From NCBI RefSeq assembly GCF_009765445.1, contig NZ_WHOY01000031.1, forward strand, positions 4,847,782 to 4,911,781: 64,000 nt of DNA, given 5' to 3'. A model generated the notes under the pieces. The model searched no databases. It was not told where the DNA came from and was given only the letters and a program-made list of their open reading frames with translations. Positions 40,366 to 51,259 of this stretch are shown one piece after another. This DNA comes from Pantoea sp. BAV 3049 (GTDB lineage: Bacteria; Pseudomonadota; Gammaproteobacteria; Enterobacterales; Enterobacteriaceae). Position numbers and translations under genes: made by a program. Numbering within the stretch: position 1 is the first letter of the stretch; every line of letters starts with the position of its first letter.

Positions 40366-41115
40366 GTGAACTATTTCAAAGTTACTGCGCTCGCCGTGCT
40401 TTTACCGGCCTGTTTTTCTGCCACATTGGCACATGCCAACCCTTTAACACTGGGTGCTTCCGTCATCTACAGCCAGAGTCCTTATAAAGGTGGCGAAGGG
40501 CGTTACTATCCGGTTCCGCTGATTAACTATGACGGTGACAGCTTTTATCTGCACAGTCTGCAGGCTGGCTACTATTTGTGGAAAGACCAGCAGGATCAGC
40601 TGTCGCTGACCATTCTGGGGTCACCGCAGAACTTCAATACTGACGATACCAAAAATAAGCAATTGAAAAAGCTGGATAATCGTCATATGACGCTGATGGG
40701 AGGGCTGGCATATCGCCACGTGGCTAACTGGGGCATCGTCAGGACCGTGCTGGCTGGGGATATGTTAGGCAACAGCGACGGCTATCAGTGGGATCTGGCC
40801 TATCTTTACCGCTTCCAGATGGGGGACTTCAGTCTGACGCCGGGGATCGGTGCGCTGTACAGCAGCTCAAACCAGAATGACTATTATTATGGTGTTTCCA
40901 AAGCGGAATCCCGTCGCAGCGGCCTTGGCAGCTATGAGGCGGATGACAGCTGGAATCCTTATCTGGAAATGACGGCCGCGTGGTCGATTAACCAGAACTG
41001 GAATGCCACGCTCTCAGGACGTTACACTCGTCTGAGCAGCGAAGTAAAAAACAGCCCAATGGTTGATCGCGATTCCCAGGTCGCAGTGTGGACCGGAATC
41101 AGCTACACATTCTGA
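40366..41115 (+). CDS. mipA: MltA-interacting protein MipA
   Basis: Outer-membrane scaffold of the MipA/OmpV family that links MltA and PBP1B in E. coli. The 249-residue protein has a signal peptide (about 1-24, cleavage near AHAN) and beta-barrel-type strands ending in the aromatic VWTGISYTF. NDYYYGVSKAESRRSGLGSY (20 residues) is a family hallmark. The start is GTG with a weak ribosome site. It is followed by a terminator. Confidence 0.93.
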   Translation: MNYFKVTALAVLLPACFSATLAHANPLTLGASVIYSQSPYKGGEGRYYPVPLINYDGDSFYLHSLQAGYYLWKDQQDQLSLTILGSPQNFNTDDTKNKQLKKLDNRHMTLMGGLAYRHVANWGIVRTVLAGDMLGNSDGYQWDLAYLYRFQMGDFSLTPGIGALYSSSNQNDYYYGVSKAESRRSGLGSYEADDSWNPYLEMTAAWSINQNWNATLSGRYTRLSSEVKNSPMVDRDSQVAVWTGISYTF

Positions 41116-41134
41116 TCTGCAATTACTGCACTAA

Positions 41135-41157
41135 AAAAGGGCGCATTGCGCCCTTTT
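41135..41157 (+). terminator. mipA terminator
   Basis: A 10-bp stem AAAAGGGCGC/GCGCCCTTTT (41135-41144 with 41148-41157, loop ATT) lies 20 bases past the mipA stop. It is an intrinsic terminator. Confidence 0.85.
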
Positions 41158-41196
41158 GCATGATTGTGGTGATCTGAAAGGGTGCAGGAGAATGCA

Positions 41197-42048
41197 ATGG
41201 TGAAATCGGTAGAATTTAGCGGTGGCAGCAGCCTGCCGGCAATCGGTCAGGGCACCTGGTATATGGGTGAAGATGTCAGCCAGCGTAAACAAGAGGTGGC
41301 GGCGTTACAGTCGGGGCTGGATAAAGGGCTGAGACTGATCGATACCGCTGAAATGTACGCAGATGGCGGTGCAGAAGAAGTGGTGGGCGAGGCGTTGCAG
41401 GGACGCAGAGACAATGCCTGGCTGGTCTCGAAAGTCTACCCCTGGAATGCCGGAGCGGTGGATGCCGTGGATGCCTGCGAACGCAGTTTGCGCCGTCTGA
41501 AAACTGATTACCTCGATCTTTATCTTCTGCACTGGCGCGGCAATGTGCCGCTGGAAGAAACCCTCAGTGCGATGGAAGCTCTGCAACAATCCGGCAAAAT
41601 TCTGCGCTGGGGCGTCTCCAATTTTGACAGTGATGACATGGCAGAACTGCTTGCCGAAGAGGGCGGATATGCCTGTGCTGCCAATCAGGTGCTTTATCAT
41701 CTGGCATCACGGGGAATCGAATACGATCTTCTGCCTGACTGCCAGCAGTTACAGATCCCGTTGATGGCCTACTGCCCGCTGGCTCAGGCTGGCCGGCTCC
41801 GGCGCGACCTGATGGAGAACCCGATCCTGCGGCAGGTTGCACAACAAAAGAGCATAAGCGTGGCGCAGCTGCTGCTGGCCTGGGTCATCCGTAAGGAAGG
41901 GGTCATCGCTATTCCAAAAGCCAGTTCGGTTCAGCATGTGGCAGAGAATGCTGCGGCGCTGGAGGTGGTGTTGAGCAGTGAAGACCTTGCGCTGATCAAT
42001 CAGGCTTTCCCGCCGCCAGAACGCAAAATGCCGCTGGATGTGGTTTGA
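41197..42048 (+). CDS. yeaE: Aldo/keto reductase YeaE
   Basis: A 283-residue NADPH-dependent aldo/keto reductase; E. coli YeaE reduces methylglyoxal. The catalytic Asp, Tyr, Lys and His are in LIDTAEMYADGG, LVSKVYPW and LYLLHWRG. I chose the ATG at 41197, with CAGGAG six bases upstream, over the GTG at 41182 that contains that ribosome site. It follows mipA as in E. coli. Confidence 0.93.
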   Translation: MVKSVEFSGGSSLPAIGQGTWYMGEDVSQRKQEVAALQSGLDKGLRLIDTAEMYADGGAEEVVGEALQGRRDNAWLVSKVYPWNAGAVDAVDACERSLRRLKTDYLDLYLLHWRGNVPLEETLSAMEALQQSGKILRWGVSNFDSDDMAELLAEEGGYACAANQVLYHLASRGIEYDLLPDCQQLQIPLMAYCPLAQAGRLRRDLMENPILRQVAQQKSISVAQLLLAWVIRKEGVIAIPKASSVQHVAENAAALEVVLSSEDLALINQAFPPPERKMPLDVV

Positions 42049-42161
42049 GATCGATAAATCATTAAGGCAACAACGCCCCGCGCTAATCCAGTCCGGAGCG
42101 TTGTTGCTGTATTGAGAATAAAGTCAATCTACTCCCCGGAAAAGCCGGAACGTGGAACCAC

Positions 42162-42401
42162 TTACGCCTCGATCGGTGCCCGCCAGTCGTCAGCACCTGA
42201 CGTTCCTGCGGTGGTGTGTTCCCAGTTGATCTTACGATAAGCCAGAGAGACCCGAACCAGTTGCGTGAACTCCGCTTTTGCCGCATCCTGGCAGTGTGGC
42301 ATCTTGCAATCGATGTCGATAATCGTGGCATCTGCAGCAGAGATCTGCGGGTAAAGCTTGCGGGACTGAATACCATTAAGTAAAAAATCTAAAGTGGCCA
42401 T
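42162..42401 (-). CDS. Hypothetical protein in a decayed intergenic patch
   Basis: A possible 79-residue product beginning MATLDFLLNGIQSRKLYPQ, with a central acidic and Cys-containing stretch (IIDIDCKMPHCQDAAKAEF). I do not recognise it. AGG lies close before the ATG, so initiation would be weak. It follows a SymE-like remnant on the same strand and may be the tail of a lost cassette or a chance frame. Confidence 0.35.
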   Translation of the reverse strand: MATLDFLLNGIQSRKLYPQISAADATIIDIDCKMPHCQDAAKAEFTQLVRVSLAYRKINWEHTTAGTSGADDWRAPIEA

Positions 42402-42435
42402 AACCTGCGTTCGGTGTTGAGAAGCATCGCAAAAT

Positions 42436-42570
42436 TCAGCTCCAAAGGCGCGAACAGGGTGGCAGCACCACACAGCCATCAAGCACCTTCACGATCATGC
42501 CGGTTCCCATCTCAAAACCCACCTCAGCCAGCCATTCGCCCGCAATGTTCGCCAGCCAACTGAGGTTCAT
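42436..42570 (-). pseudogene. SymE-like toxin domain remnant
   Basis: A 44-codon frame contains GEWLAEVGFEMGTGMIVKVLDGCVVL, shown here in part as GEWLAEVGFEMGTG, which matches the core of SymE (GQWLEAAGFATGT, VKVMEGCIVL). The upstream part of the family (VGYxxxx..P.I.L) is only suggested in another frame (about 42571-42625), as if a frameshift had broken it. SymE is an SOS-induced RNA-binding toxin in E. coli. The likely reading is a dead copy. It lies between yeaE and yeaD, which adjoin directly in E. coli. Confidence 0.6.
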
Positions 42571-42636
42571 GTCGGACAAGATCCTTACCCGTGTGCCAAA
42601 ATTCCGGGTCGGTTACGACCCGGTCAGTATTGATGA

Positions 42637-43515
42637 TCAAGCGCCTTTCCGCACCCGAAAAGTCGCCGCAAGGCGGGAAGGGGATTCACCCGCTGACTTC
42701 ATCGGTGAAGAGACGTGAGCCGTTTCAACGCACACCATCGTTTTATAGCCTTCATTCGCCATATCACCCATGCTGCATGAAAGTTCCGGACCAGGGTTCC
42801 AGGTGACAACGTCACTCTGGTAATGATGATAGATCTCCAGCGAACGGTTACCGGCTTTATCGGCGACCACGCTGCAATCTTCTGGCTGCGTATATATGCG
42901 GTCGATGCGGTCCGGATAGGTCTGTTTGCCTGACGGAGAAGTGCCTGTAACGCCGTTATTGACCTTATCAATGTAACGGGTGCCCAGCCCACTGACTTCC
43001 ACGCCTGCAATGTCCTCAACACTGAAGTAACTGTGCAGGGCTGCAGTGGCTTCATAATCCCCGTGGGCTTCCAGCTCAATCTCACAGCGGTCGCTGAAGC
43101 GGAAGCGGGCAAACAGGGTGAAGTCGTGCGGCCAGAGCTTTTTGGTCTGCTCGTTGCTCTCCAGCACCAGCGTCAGCATCACGCTCTCATCGTTCTCATC
43201 ATGCGCTGACAGCGTCCATGGCAGGGTGCGGGCAAAACCATGAGCGGGTTCACCTGCAGGTCCAAACCACGGCCAGCAGATAGGTACGCCGCCCCGGATA
43301 GCTTTACCGGTAGCCCAGGCCGTTTTCTCACTCAGCCAGATCACCGGCTTTTCACCGTTCGGCTGCCAGGCAATCAGGTGAGCACCCTGCAGGGTGACGG
43401 CAGCACGCACTTTTGGATGGACGATCACCACAACCGGCAGATCGCCGATCTTGCGCTGAGAAATATACGGGGTGATTTGGTTGATAACCGGAAGCGAAAA
43501 AATTTTTTCGTTCAT
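42637..43515 (-). CDS. yeaD: Aldose 1-epimerase-family protein (hexose-6-phosphate mutarotase) YeaD
   Basis: A 292-residue galactose-mutarotase-fold protein that probably interconverts anomers of glucose 6-phosphate. It has the conserved GGVPICWPWFGP near residue 75, HSYFSVEDI and the late VCVETAHVS. The length is close to E. coli YeaD (294). It lies after gapA, separated by a terminator. Confidence 0.93.
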   Translation of the reverse strand: MNEKIFSLPVINQITPYISQRKIGDLPVVVIVHPKVRAAVTLQGAHLIAWQPNGEKPVIWLSEKTAWATGKAIRGGVPICWPWFGPAGEPAHGFARTLPWTLSAHDENDESVMLTLVLESNEQTKKLWPHDFTLFARFRFSDRCEIELEAHGDYEATAALHSYFSVEDIAGVEVSGLGTRYIDKVNNGVTGTSPSGKQTYPDRIDRIYTQPEDCSVVADKAGNRSLEIYHHYQSDVVTWNPGPELSCSMGDMANEGYKTMVCVETAHVSSPMKSAGESPSRLAATFRVRKGA

Positions 43516-43535
43516 CAGAAAACTTTCCTTTAGCG

Positions 43536-43562
43536 AAAAAAAAGGGCGACCGTAGTCGCCCT
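43536..43562 (-). terminator. gapA terminator
   Basis: An 8-bp stem AGGGCGAC/GTCGCCCT (43543-43550 with 43555-43562, loop CGTA) is followed on the minus strand by a long T-run. It is a clean intrinsic terminator before yeaD. Confidence 0.88.
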
Positions 43563-43581
43563 CCGAGTCAGTTCATCGCGC

Positions 43582-44917
<1,336 letters not shown>

Positions 44918-45328
44918 ATGGCTAATGACCCGAAGCAACTGAGCCCAGAAACCGACCTCAACGAAATGCAGCGCTATGTCACGCAGCATCGCGGCACCGA
45001 ACCGCCTTTCTCCGGTAAATTGCTGCACAACAAAGGCGAGGGAATTTATCACTGCCTGGTGTGCAACTCGCCGCTGTTCCTGTCTGAAACTAAATACGAC
45101 TCCGGCTGCGGCTGGCCGAGCTTCTATCAGTCGTATCATGAAGATTCAATTAAATATATTGAAGATGATTCGCACGGTATGCAGCGTATTGAAATCCGCT
45201 GCGGCAACTGTGATGCACACCTGGGGCACGTTTTCCCTGATGGCCCTCAGCCAACCGGAGAGCGTTACTGTGTTAACTCCGCCTCGTTAAGCTTTACCGA
45301 CGATGATGGCAATAATATTAAAGGATAG
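44918..45328 (+). CDS. msrB: Peptide methionine (R)-S-oxide reductase
   Basis: Repairs methionine R-sulfoxide in proteins. The 136-residue protein has the zinc CxxC pairs (CLVCNSP, CGNCDAH), CGWPSF, and the catalytic Cys in [11 protein letters not shown]. The yeaC start follows six bases past its stop. Confidence 0.95.
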   Translation: MANDPKQLSPETDLNEMQRYVTQHRGTEPPFSGKLLHNKGEGIYHCLVCNSPLFLSETKYDSGCGWPSFYQSYHEDSIKYIEDDSHGMQRIEIRCGNCDAHLGHVFPDGPQPTGERYCVNSASLSFTDDDGNNIKG

Positions 45329-45333
45329 TGGCT

Positions 45334-45612
45334 ATGGAGCTGGATGAGATGATCGCCGCCATGACGCCGGAAGTTTATCAGCGTCTGGTCACCGCAGTGG
45401 AAACCGGCAAATGGGCTGATGGCGTGGCTCTGACGCCAGAACAGAAGGAAAACAGTCTGCAACTGGTGATGCTCTGGCAGGCTCGCCATAACGAACAGCC
45501 TCAGCACATGAGTGTGGGTAAGGGCGGCGAAATGGTGATGAAAACCAAAAAGCAGCTGAAAGAGGAGTTCGGCATTGAGGATGACAACGTCACCCATATC
45601 CGGTTGCAGTAA
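45334..45612 (+). CDS. yeaC: DUF1315 family protein YeaC
   Basis: A 92-residue DUF1315 protein matching E. coli YeaC (MTPEVYQRLVTAVETGKW, DGVALTPEQKENSLQLVM). I used the ATG at 45334, with AAGGA about ten bases upstream, over a GTG that overlaps the msrB stop. Its function is unknown. It is cotranscribed with msrB. Confidence 0.92.
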   Translation: MELDEMIAAMTPEVYQRLVTAVETGKWADGVALTPEQKENSLQLVMLWQARHNEQPQHMSVGKGGEMVMKTKKQLKEEFGIEDDNVTHIRLQ

Positions 45613-45722
45613 ATTATTCCTTCAGGAATAAATGGCGTTAAAAAGGGGCGCAGAAGGCCCCCTTATGGTGGCAGCTATAGCTGACTGTTCATCAACGGCT
45701 GCGCATCTGACTGGCGATGGAT

Positions 45723-46337
45723 TTATAAAATAATGGCACCCTTTGCCGCCATATCTGCCAGCGCTTGCTCACTGTCACCCGATGCCAGATTGACGCCACG
45801 ACAGCCTGCAGCGATCACCGTAACGGTGTAGCCCAGCGCCAGTGCGTCCAGCACGCTGTATTTCACACAGTAATCCGTTGCCAGACCCATCACCGTCAGG
45901 GCGGTAATCCCGTGGTTTTTGAGCCACAGATCCAGCGTGGTTTTATTGCGGTGGCCGTTATCGAAGAAGGCACTGTAGCTGTCCACCTTCGGATCCTGCC
46001 CTTTATAAATCTTCTCGCTGATACAGCGTTGATCCAGCCCGGGATGCAGCTGTGCACCGGCTCCGTGCTGGATACAGTGATCGGGCCACCAAACCTGCGA
46101 GAGCCCCTCAAGTTTGCCCAGCGTCCAGGCTGCCTGGCCGGAGTTGGAAGCAAAGCTGCCATGTTCCGCCGGATGCCAGTCCAGCGAGGCCACCACCGGC
46201 TGACCACGCTGGTGAAATTCTGCGGCGTACTGGTTAGCAATAGCGATGACTTCATCGCCTCCGCTGACCGCCAGCGCGCCACCGGGGCAGAAGTCATTCT
46301 GTAAATCAATCAGAAGCAGCGCCTGCTGTGTGGTCAT
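45723..46337 (-). CDS. pncA: Nicotinamidase/pyrazinamidase
   Basis: Hydrolyses nicotinamide to nicotinate in NAD salvage; also activates pyrazinamide. The catalytic Asp is in LLIDLQNDFCPGG and the catalytic Cys in GLATDYCVKYS. It is 204 residues, slightly shorter than E. coli. It follows ansA by 10 bases. Confidence 0.94.
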   Translation of the reverse strand: MTTQQALLLIDLQNDFCPGGALAVSGGDEVIAIANQYAAEFHQRGQPVVASLDWHPAEHGSFASNSGQAAWTLGKLEGLSQVWWPDHCIQHGAGAQLHPGLDQRCISEKIYKGQDPKVDSYSAFFDNGHRNKTTLDLWLKNHGITALTVMGLATDYCVKYSVLDALALGYTVTVIAAGCRGVNLASGDSEQALADMAAKGAIIL

Positions 46338-46347
46338 TATCGTTCTC

Positions 46348-47367
46348 TCACTTATCGTCCGGGGTCAGTTCACCGCGCAGGTTGATCTGCATCTGCTGGC
46401 GCACCTGATCGCTGGTCAGATTCTGGCTCAGCAAATAGTGCAACTTGGTCAGCGTAGCTTCTACCGTTAAATCATAACCGCTGATCACGCCTGCCAGCGC
46501 CAGGGCGTTACCGGTGGCGTAGCCACCCATATTCACCTTGCCGGACATACACTGAGTCAGGTTGACCACAACAATGCCGCGATCGGAAGCTTCTTTCAGC
46601 TCCTTCAGGAAGGCCGGGTTCTGTGGGGCATTGCCAACGCCATAAGAACGCAGAATCAGCGCTTTCACCGGCTGACGCAGGAAGTTGCTTACCACATCGG
46701 AAGAAATACCGGGATAGATAGTCACCACACCAATCGGCTGTGGCGTAATAGGGTGCACAATCAGCTCGCTCTGGCCCATTGGCGCGGCAGGGGTGTTCAG
46801 GCGACGGATATGGATGCCCGCTTCAAGCAGCGGCGCAAGGTTAGGCGAGGCGAAGGCGTTGAAGCCATCGGCATGGGCCTTGGTTGTACGGTTACCGCGA
46901 TACAGCGTGTTGTTGAAAAACAGTGCAACTTCGTTGATTGGGTAGTTGGCGGCAACGAACAGGGAATTCAGCAGGTTTTGCTGCCCGTCTGAACGCAGTT
47001 CGGCCAGAGGGATTTGTGACCCTGTCACAATTACCGGCTTGGACAGATTCTCCAGCATAAAAGAGAGAGCTGAAGCGGTAAAGGCCATGGTATCTGTGCC
47101 ATGCAGGATCACAAAGCCATCGTATTTATCGTAATTAGCCTGGATATCATCCGCAATCGATTGCCAATCCTGTGGCGTCATATCCGATGAGTCAATTAAC
47201 GGCGAGTACTCGTGAATAGTAAAGTCCGGCATCTCGGCGCGGTGGAATTCTGGCATATTCGCCAGCTGGGTTTGCAGGTGGCCCGACACCGGAATATAGC
47301 CATGCTCGGAACGCTGCATGCCGATGGTCCCGCCAGTATAGGCGACGTAAATTGATTTCTTATGCAT
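46348..47367 (-). CDS. ansA: Cytosolic L-asparaginase I
   Basis: Hydrolyses L-asparagine to aspartate and ammonia in the cytoplasm; it has no signal peptide. The two catalytic Thr are in YTGGTIGM and LHGTDTMAFTA. The 339-residue length fits. It is placed between sppA and pncA as in E. coli. Confidence 0.95.
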   Translation of the reverse strand: MHKKSIYVAYTGGTIGMQRSEHGYIPVSGHLQTQLANMPEFHRAEMPDFTIHEYSPLIDSSDMTPQDWQSIADDIQANYDKYDGFVILHGTDTMAFTASALSFMLENLSKPVIVTGSQIPLAELRSDGQQNLLNSLFVAANYPINEVALFFNNTLYRGNRTTKAHADGFNAFASPNLAPLLEAGIHIRRLNTPAAPMGQSELIVHPITPQPIGVVTIYPGISSDVVSNFLRQPVKALILRSYGVGNAPQNPAFLKELKEASDRGIVVVNLTQCMSGKVNMGGYATGNALALAGVISGYDLTVEATLTKLHYLLSQNLTSDQVRQQMQINLRGELTPDDK

Positions 47368-47415
47368 TTAAAGACTCAGGCTTGCCGAAAAGGCGAAGTA
47401 TAAGGGGAAAGCAGA

Positions 47416-47446
47416 GTAAAAGCAGCCCGACCAGATGCCGGGCTGC
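47416..47446 (-). terminator. sppA terminator
   Basis: An 8-bp stem GCAGCCCG/CGGGCTGC (47422-47429 with 47439-47446) lies just after the sppA stop, followed on the minus strand by TTTTAC. It is moderately strong; some reading through to ansA is possible. Confidence 0.6.
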
Positions 47447-47454
47447 GGGTTATG

Positions 47455-49311
47455 TTATTTCACCTGTCCACAGGTAAGGCACATGGCATAGCGGTTTTGC
47501 GGATCGTTGAGGTTATCAAACAGACCCGGCTGGTTTTTCATTGCCGCCATCACGTCGATCATTGGCGCAGGCAGATAAGCTTTAAGAGCATCCGGCAGCG
47601 CGGCGCGGGCTGACACGTTCGTCTGGCTGAACAGCAGGTCAATAAAGCCGGGTTCATCCTGATACCAGTTGAGATGCCACTGCTTGAGTTTTGCCAGTTC
47701 GGCCGCTTTTGCCACGGCATCGTCGAAGTCACCGAGTGAATCCACCAGACCGTTGGATTTTGCATCGCTGCCGGTCCAGACGTGACCCTGAGCAATCTGG
47801 TCAATCTGCTCTGGTGTTTTACCGCGCGAGCTGGCGACCAGGCCAAGGAAGTTTTTGTAACCGTTCTGGATGCTCAGTTGCATCATCTGCGCAACCTCAG
47901 GCGGTAGCGCCTTGGTGGTTGCCACATCAGCCAGTGGCGAAGTGGAGACGCCATCGGTATGCACACCAATTGAGTCCAGCGTGTTTTCAACGGTGTTAAT
48001 CACCCCGAAAATGCCGATGGATCCGGTAAGCGTACTTGGGCTGGCGATGATGTAGTTAGCCGGCGTTGAGATCCAGTAACCACCGGAGGCAGCCATACCG
48101 CCCATGGAAACCACCACCGGTTTACCCGCTTCCTTCGCCGCAGCCAGTTCTTCACGAATGGTCTCGGAAGCCGTCACGCTGCCGCCAGGGCTGTTAACGC
48201 GGAACACGATTGCCTTGATTTTCGGATCCAGGCGCGCCTGACGAATTTCCATCGCGGTGGTATCGCCGCCGACGCTGCCCGGTGTTTCATCGCCGTCCAT
48301 AATTGCGCCGTTCGCCATCACCACGGCAATGTTGCCGTCAGTCGTGCTGTTATCCTTGACCTGATAGTCGTAGATGCTGGTGCCTTTAAAATCACTGGCC
48401 GCTTTATCCCAGCCGAAGATTTTACTCATCTGCTGATCTACCGCCGCGCGGGAAGCCAGCTCATCAACCAGCTTGTTATCTTTGGCATACTGAGCCGTAT
48501 CTCCACCGACTTTCTGCAGGCCGTCCAGCACGCCCTGAGCGCCCGGGAACACCTGTTCAGGCGTAATCTGTCGGTTAGCGGCGATGGTGTTGAGGTAGTT
48601 CTGCCACAGTTCGCCAATCCAGCGGCTGTCCGCATCACGTGCTGCCGGTGACATATCATCGCGCAGGAACGGTTCTACCGCCGACTTATAAGTGCCGACA
48701 CGGAAGACGTGTGAACTGATTTTCAGTTTATCCAGCAGGGTCTTGTAGTAAAGACCGTTGGTGGCGAAGCCATGCAGATCCACCGTTCCCTGAGGGGAGA
48801 GATAAATTTTGTTGGCGAAGCTGGCCAGGTAATATTGCGCCTGGCTGTAGCTGTCACCGGTGGCATAGATTTGCTTACCGCTATCGCGGAATTCACGCAG
48901 AGCCTTGCCGATGTACTGCAGGGATGGTTGATCTGCTCCGGCGAAGTCGCGCAGGTCAAGCACCATGCCGGTGATATTGGCATCGTCTTTGGCCTGACGA
49001 ATAGCATCCACCACGTCAAAGAGGGAGTTCTCCTTCAGGCGGTCGCTGCTGGTGCCGAGTAACTGACGGCCAATTTTGCTGAGTTTGTTACTGACTGAAG
49101 GTTTATCCACCACCGTGCCGCTGAGATCGACAACCAGTGCCCCTTTCTGAGGTTCGACTGGCGTACTGGATTTACTGAACTGAAAGTAAATACCGACACA
49201 AACCAGGATCAACAACACCAGAAACAGGTTGAGGATAAACTCGCGGACGAAATTCAGCAGTCGCCATGTCCATTTGAAAAAACCAGCGATCGCTCGCCAC
49301 AAGATGCGCAT
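47455..49311 (-). CDS. sppA: Signal peptide peptidase A (protease IV)
   Basis: Inner-membrane serine protease that degrades cleaved signal peptides. The 618-residue protein equals E. coli SppA in length. It has an N-terminal membrane helix (about 22-45), the catalytic Lys in [13 protein letters not shown] and the catalytic Ser in [11 protein letters not shown] used the ATG at 49311 ([14 protein letters not shown]), with GGAG five bases upstream, over an ATG 28 codons earlier. Confidence 0.95.
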   Translation of the reverse strand: MRILWRAIAGFFKWTWRLLNFVREFILNLFLVLLILVCVGIYFQFSKSSTPVEPQKGALVVDLSGTVVDKPSVSNKLSKIGRQLLGTSSDRLKENSLFDVVDAIRQAKDDANITGMVLDLRDFAGADQPSLQYIGKALREFRDSGKQIYATGDSYSQAQYYLASFANKIYLSPQGTVDLHGFATNGLYYKTLLDKLKISSHVFRVGTYKSAVEPFLRDDMSPAARDADSRWIGELWQNYLNTIAANRQITPEQVFPGAQGVLDGLQKVGGDTAQYAKDNKLVDELASRAAVDQQMSKIFGWDKAASDFKGTSIYDYQVKDNSTTDGNIAVVMANGAIMDGDETPGSVGGDTTAMEIRQARLDPKIKAIVFRVNSPGGSVTASETIREELAAAKEAGKPVVVSMGGMAASGGYWISTPANYIIASPSTLTGSIGIFGVINTVENTLDSIGVHTDGVSTSPLADVATTKALPPEVAQMMQLSIQNGYKNFLGLVASSRGKTPEQIDQIAQGHVWTGSDAKSNGLVDSLGDFDDAVAKAAELAKLKQWHLNWYQDEPGFIDLLFSQTNVSARAALPDALKAYLPAPMIDVMAAMKNQPGLFDNLNDPQNRYAMCLTCGQVK

Positions 49312-49504
49312 ATGATCTCCATAATAGCGGTAAAAAAGCCCGCTGCGTCCGCCAGTTGAAAAGTAAAACGGCGCAAACAGGGTGGTGTTGGTCACATCCT
49401 AAATAGCAGGGGCGAAATTGTCAGCAGGAAAAAGCGCGATGCTGTAACAAATCATCATCCTGTGCTAGTTTCAGCTAAATAAAAATCATTATCAGGAGTC
49501 AGTT

Positions 49505-50056
49505 ATGGATGCACTTGATTTAGTGGTTAACCGTCGTTCAGCATCACGGTTAAGTGAACCAGCACCGGCAGGCGAGGCGTTGGAAAACATTCTTCGCGCT
49601 GGCATGCGTGCACCGGACCACGGAACGCTGCAGCCATGGCGGTTTATTATTATCGAAAATCAGGGCCGCGAGCGTTTCAGCGATCTGCTGGAAACCGCAG
49701 CACGAAATGACAGCATGGATGAGAAGGCCATCGACAAAGCAAAACAGTCGCCTTTTCGCGCGCCGATGATCATTACCGTGGTGGCGCATTGCGAAGAGCA
49801 TCACAAAGTTCCGCGCTGGGAGCAGGTCGTTTCTGCTGGCTGTGCGGTAATGGCGATGCAGATGGCGGCAGTCGCTCAGGGCTTCAACGGTATCTGGCGC
49901 AGCGGCGCATGGACCGGGCATGAAGCGATGCGTAAAGCTTTTAACTGTCGCGAGCAGGATGCCATCGTTGGTTTCCTCTATCTGGGAACCCCGCAGCTGA
50001 AATCTTCCACCACCGTTATCCCTCCGGACACGGCACCGTTTGTCAGTTATTTCTGA
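49505..50056 (+). CDS. ydjA: Nitroreductase-family protein YdjA
   Basis: A 183-residue FMN nitroreductase-fold protein matching E. coli YdjA ([33 protein letters not shown]). The substrate is unknown. It is divergent from sppA and ahead of selD as in E. coli. Confidence 0.94.
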   Translation: MDALDLVVNRRSASRLSEPAPAGEALENILRAGMRAPDHGTLQPWRFIIIENQGRERFSDLLETAARNDSMDEKAIDKAKQSPFRAPMIITVVAHCEEHHKVPRWEQVVSAGCAVMAMQMAAVAQGFNGIWRSGAWTGHEAMRKAFNCREQDAIVGFLYLGTPQLKSSTTVIPPDTAPFVSYF

Positions 50057-50196
50057 AAGACAAACGCCCTCATTACAGGCAGGGTTGTGAGCGGCCCTGC
50101 AATTTGTCGGGATATTGAGCGAACGACAGGTAGAGCCTTACCTCTGACTGTCGAAAACGTTACCATAACGCCGGTAAACTTTGAGGGATGTTGCCC

Positions 50197-51243
50197 ATGA
50201 ATAATGATGCTATTCGCCTGACACAGTACAGTCACGGAGCCGGTTGCGGCTGTAAAATTTCCCCCGGCGTGCTGGAAAAAATCCTGCACAGCGATCATGC
50301 GCTGCTGCACGACCCAAAGCTGCTGGTCGGAAATGAAACACGTGATGACGCCGCAGTCTACGATCTGGGCAATGGCACCGCGATTGTCAGTACAACCGAC
50401 TTCTTTATGCCGATAGTCGACGATCCCTTTGATTTTGGCCGAATCGCGGCCACGAATGCTATCAGTGATATCTATGCCATGGGCGGGAAACCGATCATGG
50501 CGATTGCTATTCTGGGCTGGCCTGTTGATAAACTGGCGCCTGAAGTTGCGCGTAAGGTAATCGAGGGCGGGCGCAGCGTGTGCCGCGCTGCCGGGATTTC
50601 ACTCGCTGGCGGCCATTCTATTGATGCGCCAGAACCGATTTTCGGGCTGGCGGTTACCGGCGTTATCGATCCGCAGAAAGTGAAAAAGAACAGTTCGGCA
50701 CAGGTCGGTTGCAAACTCTTCCTGACCAAACCTCTGGGGATTGGCGTGCTGACCACCGCAGAGAAAAAATGCAGGCTGAAACCAGAACATCAGGGGCTGG
50801 CGACCACGGTAATGTGCCAGCTGAATAGCGCCGGTGCTGCTTTCTCTGAGATCGCCGGTGTGACGGCGATGACCGATGTAACCGGCTTTGGCCTGCTGGG
50901 CCACCTGAGCGAAATTTGCCAGGGCTCTGGCGTGCAGGCTGATGTCTGGTTCAGCCAGGTTCCGCGACTGGCAGGTGTGGATGAATACATCGCTCAGGGC
51001 TGTGTTCCGGGCGGCACGGAGCGCAATTTTGCCAGCTATGGTCATTTAATTGGCGCAATGAGTGATGAACAGCGTAAGCTGCTGTGCGATCCACAAACCT
51101 CAGGCGGTCTGCTGCTGGCCGTGACCCCTGAGGCTGAAGCCACGCTCACCGACAGTGCCAGCGCAATGGGGATCACCCTGAACGCGATTGGGGAACTGCT
51201 GCCAGCCCGCGAAGGGCATGCTTTAATTGAAATAGTTTCCTGA
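50197..51243 (+). CDS. selD: Selenide, water dikinase (selenophosphate synthetase)
   Basis: Makes selenophosphate for selenocysteine and selenouridine. The catalytic Cys-Lys loop is [33 protein letters not shown] and the [12 protein letters not shown] tail are typical. The active residue is Cys, not selenocysteine. I used the ATG at 50197 with GAGGG nine bases upstream; an ATG three codons earlier overlaps that site. It is 348 residues. Confidence 0.96.
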   Translation: MNNDAIRLTQYSHGAGCGCKISPGVLEKILHSDHALLHDPKLLVGNETRDDAAVYDLGNGTAIVSTTDFFMPIVDDPFDFGRIAATNAISDIYAMGGKPIMAIAILGWPVDKLAPEVARKVIEGGRSVCRAAGISLAGGHSIDAPEPIFGLAVTGVIDPQKVKKNSSAQVGCKLFLTKPLGIGVLTTAEKKCRLKPEHQGLATTVMCQLNSAGAAFSEIAGVTAMTDVTGFGLLGHLSEICQGSGVQADVWFSQVPRLAGVDEYIAQGCVPGGTERNFASYGHLIGAMSDEQRKLLCDPQTSGGLLLAVTPEAEATLTDSASAMGITLNAIGELLPAREGHALIEIVS

Positions 51244-51259
51244 AGGAAGTCACTGCCGG

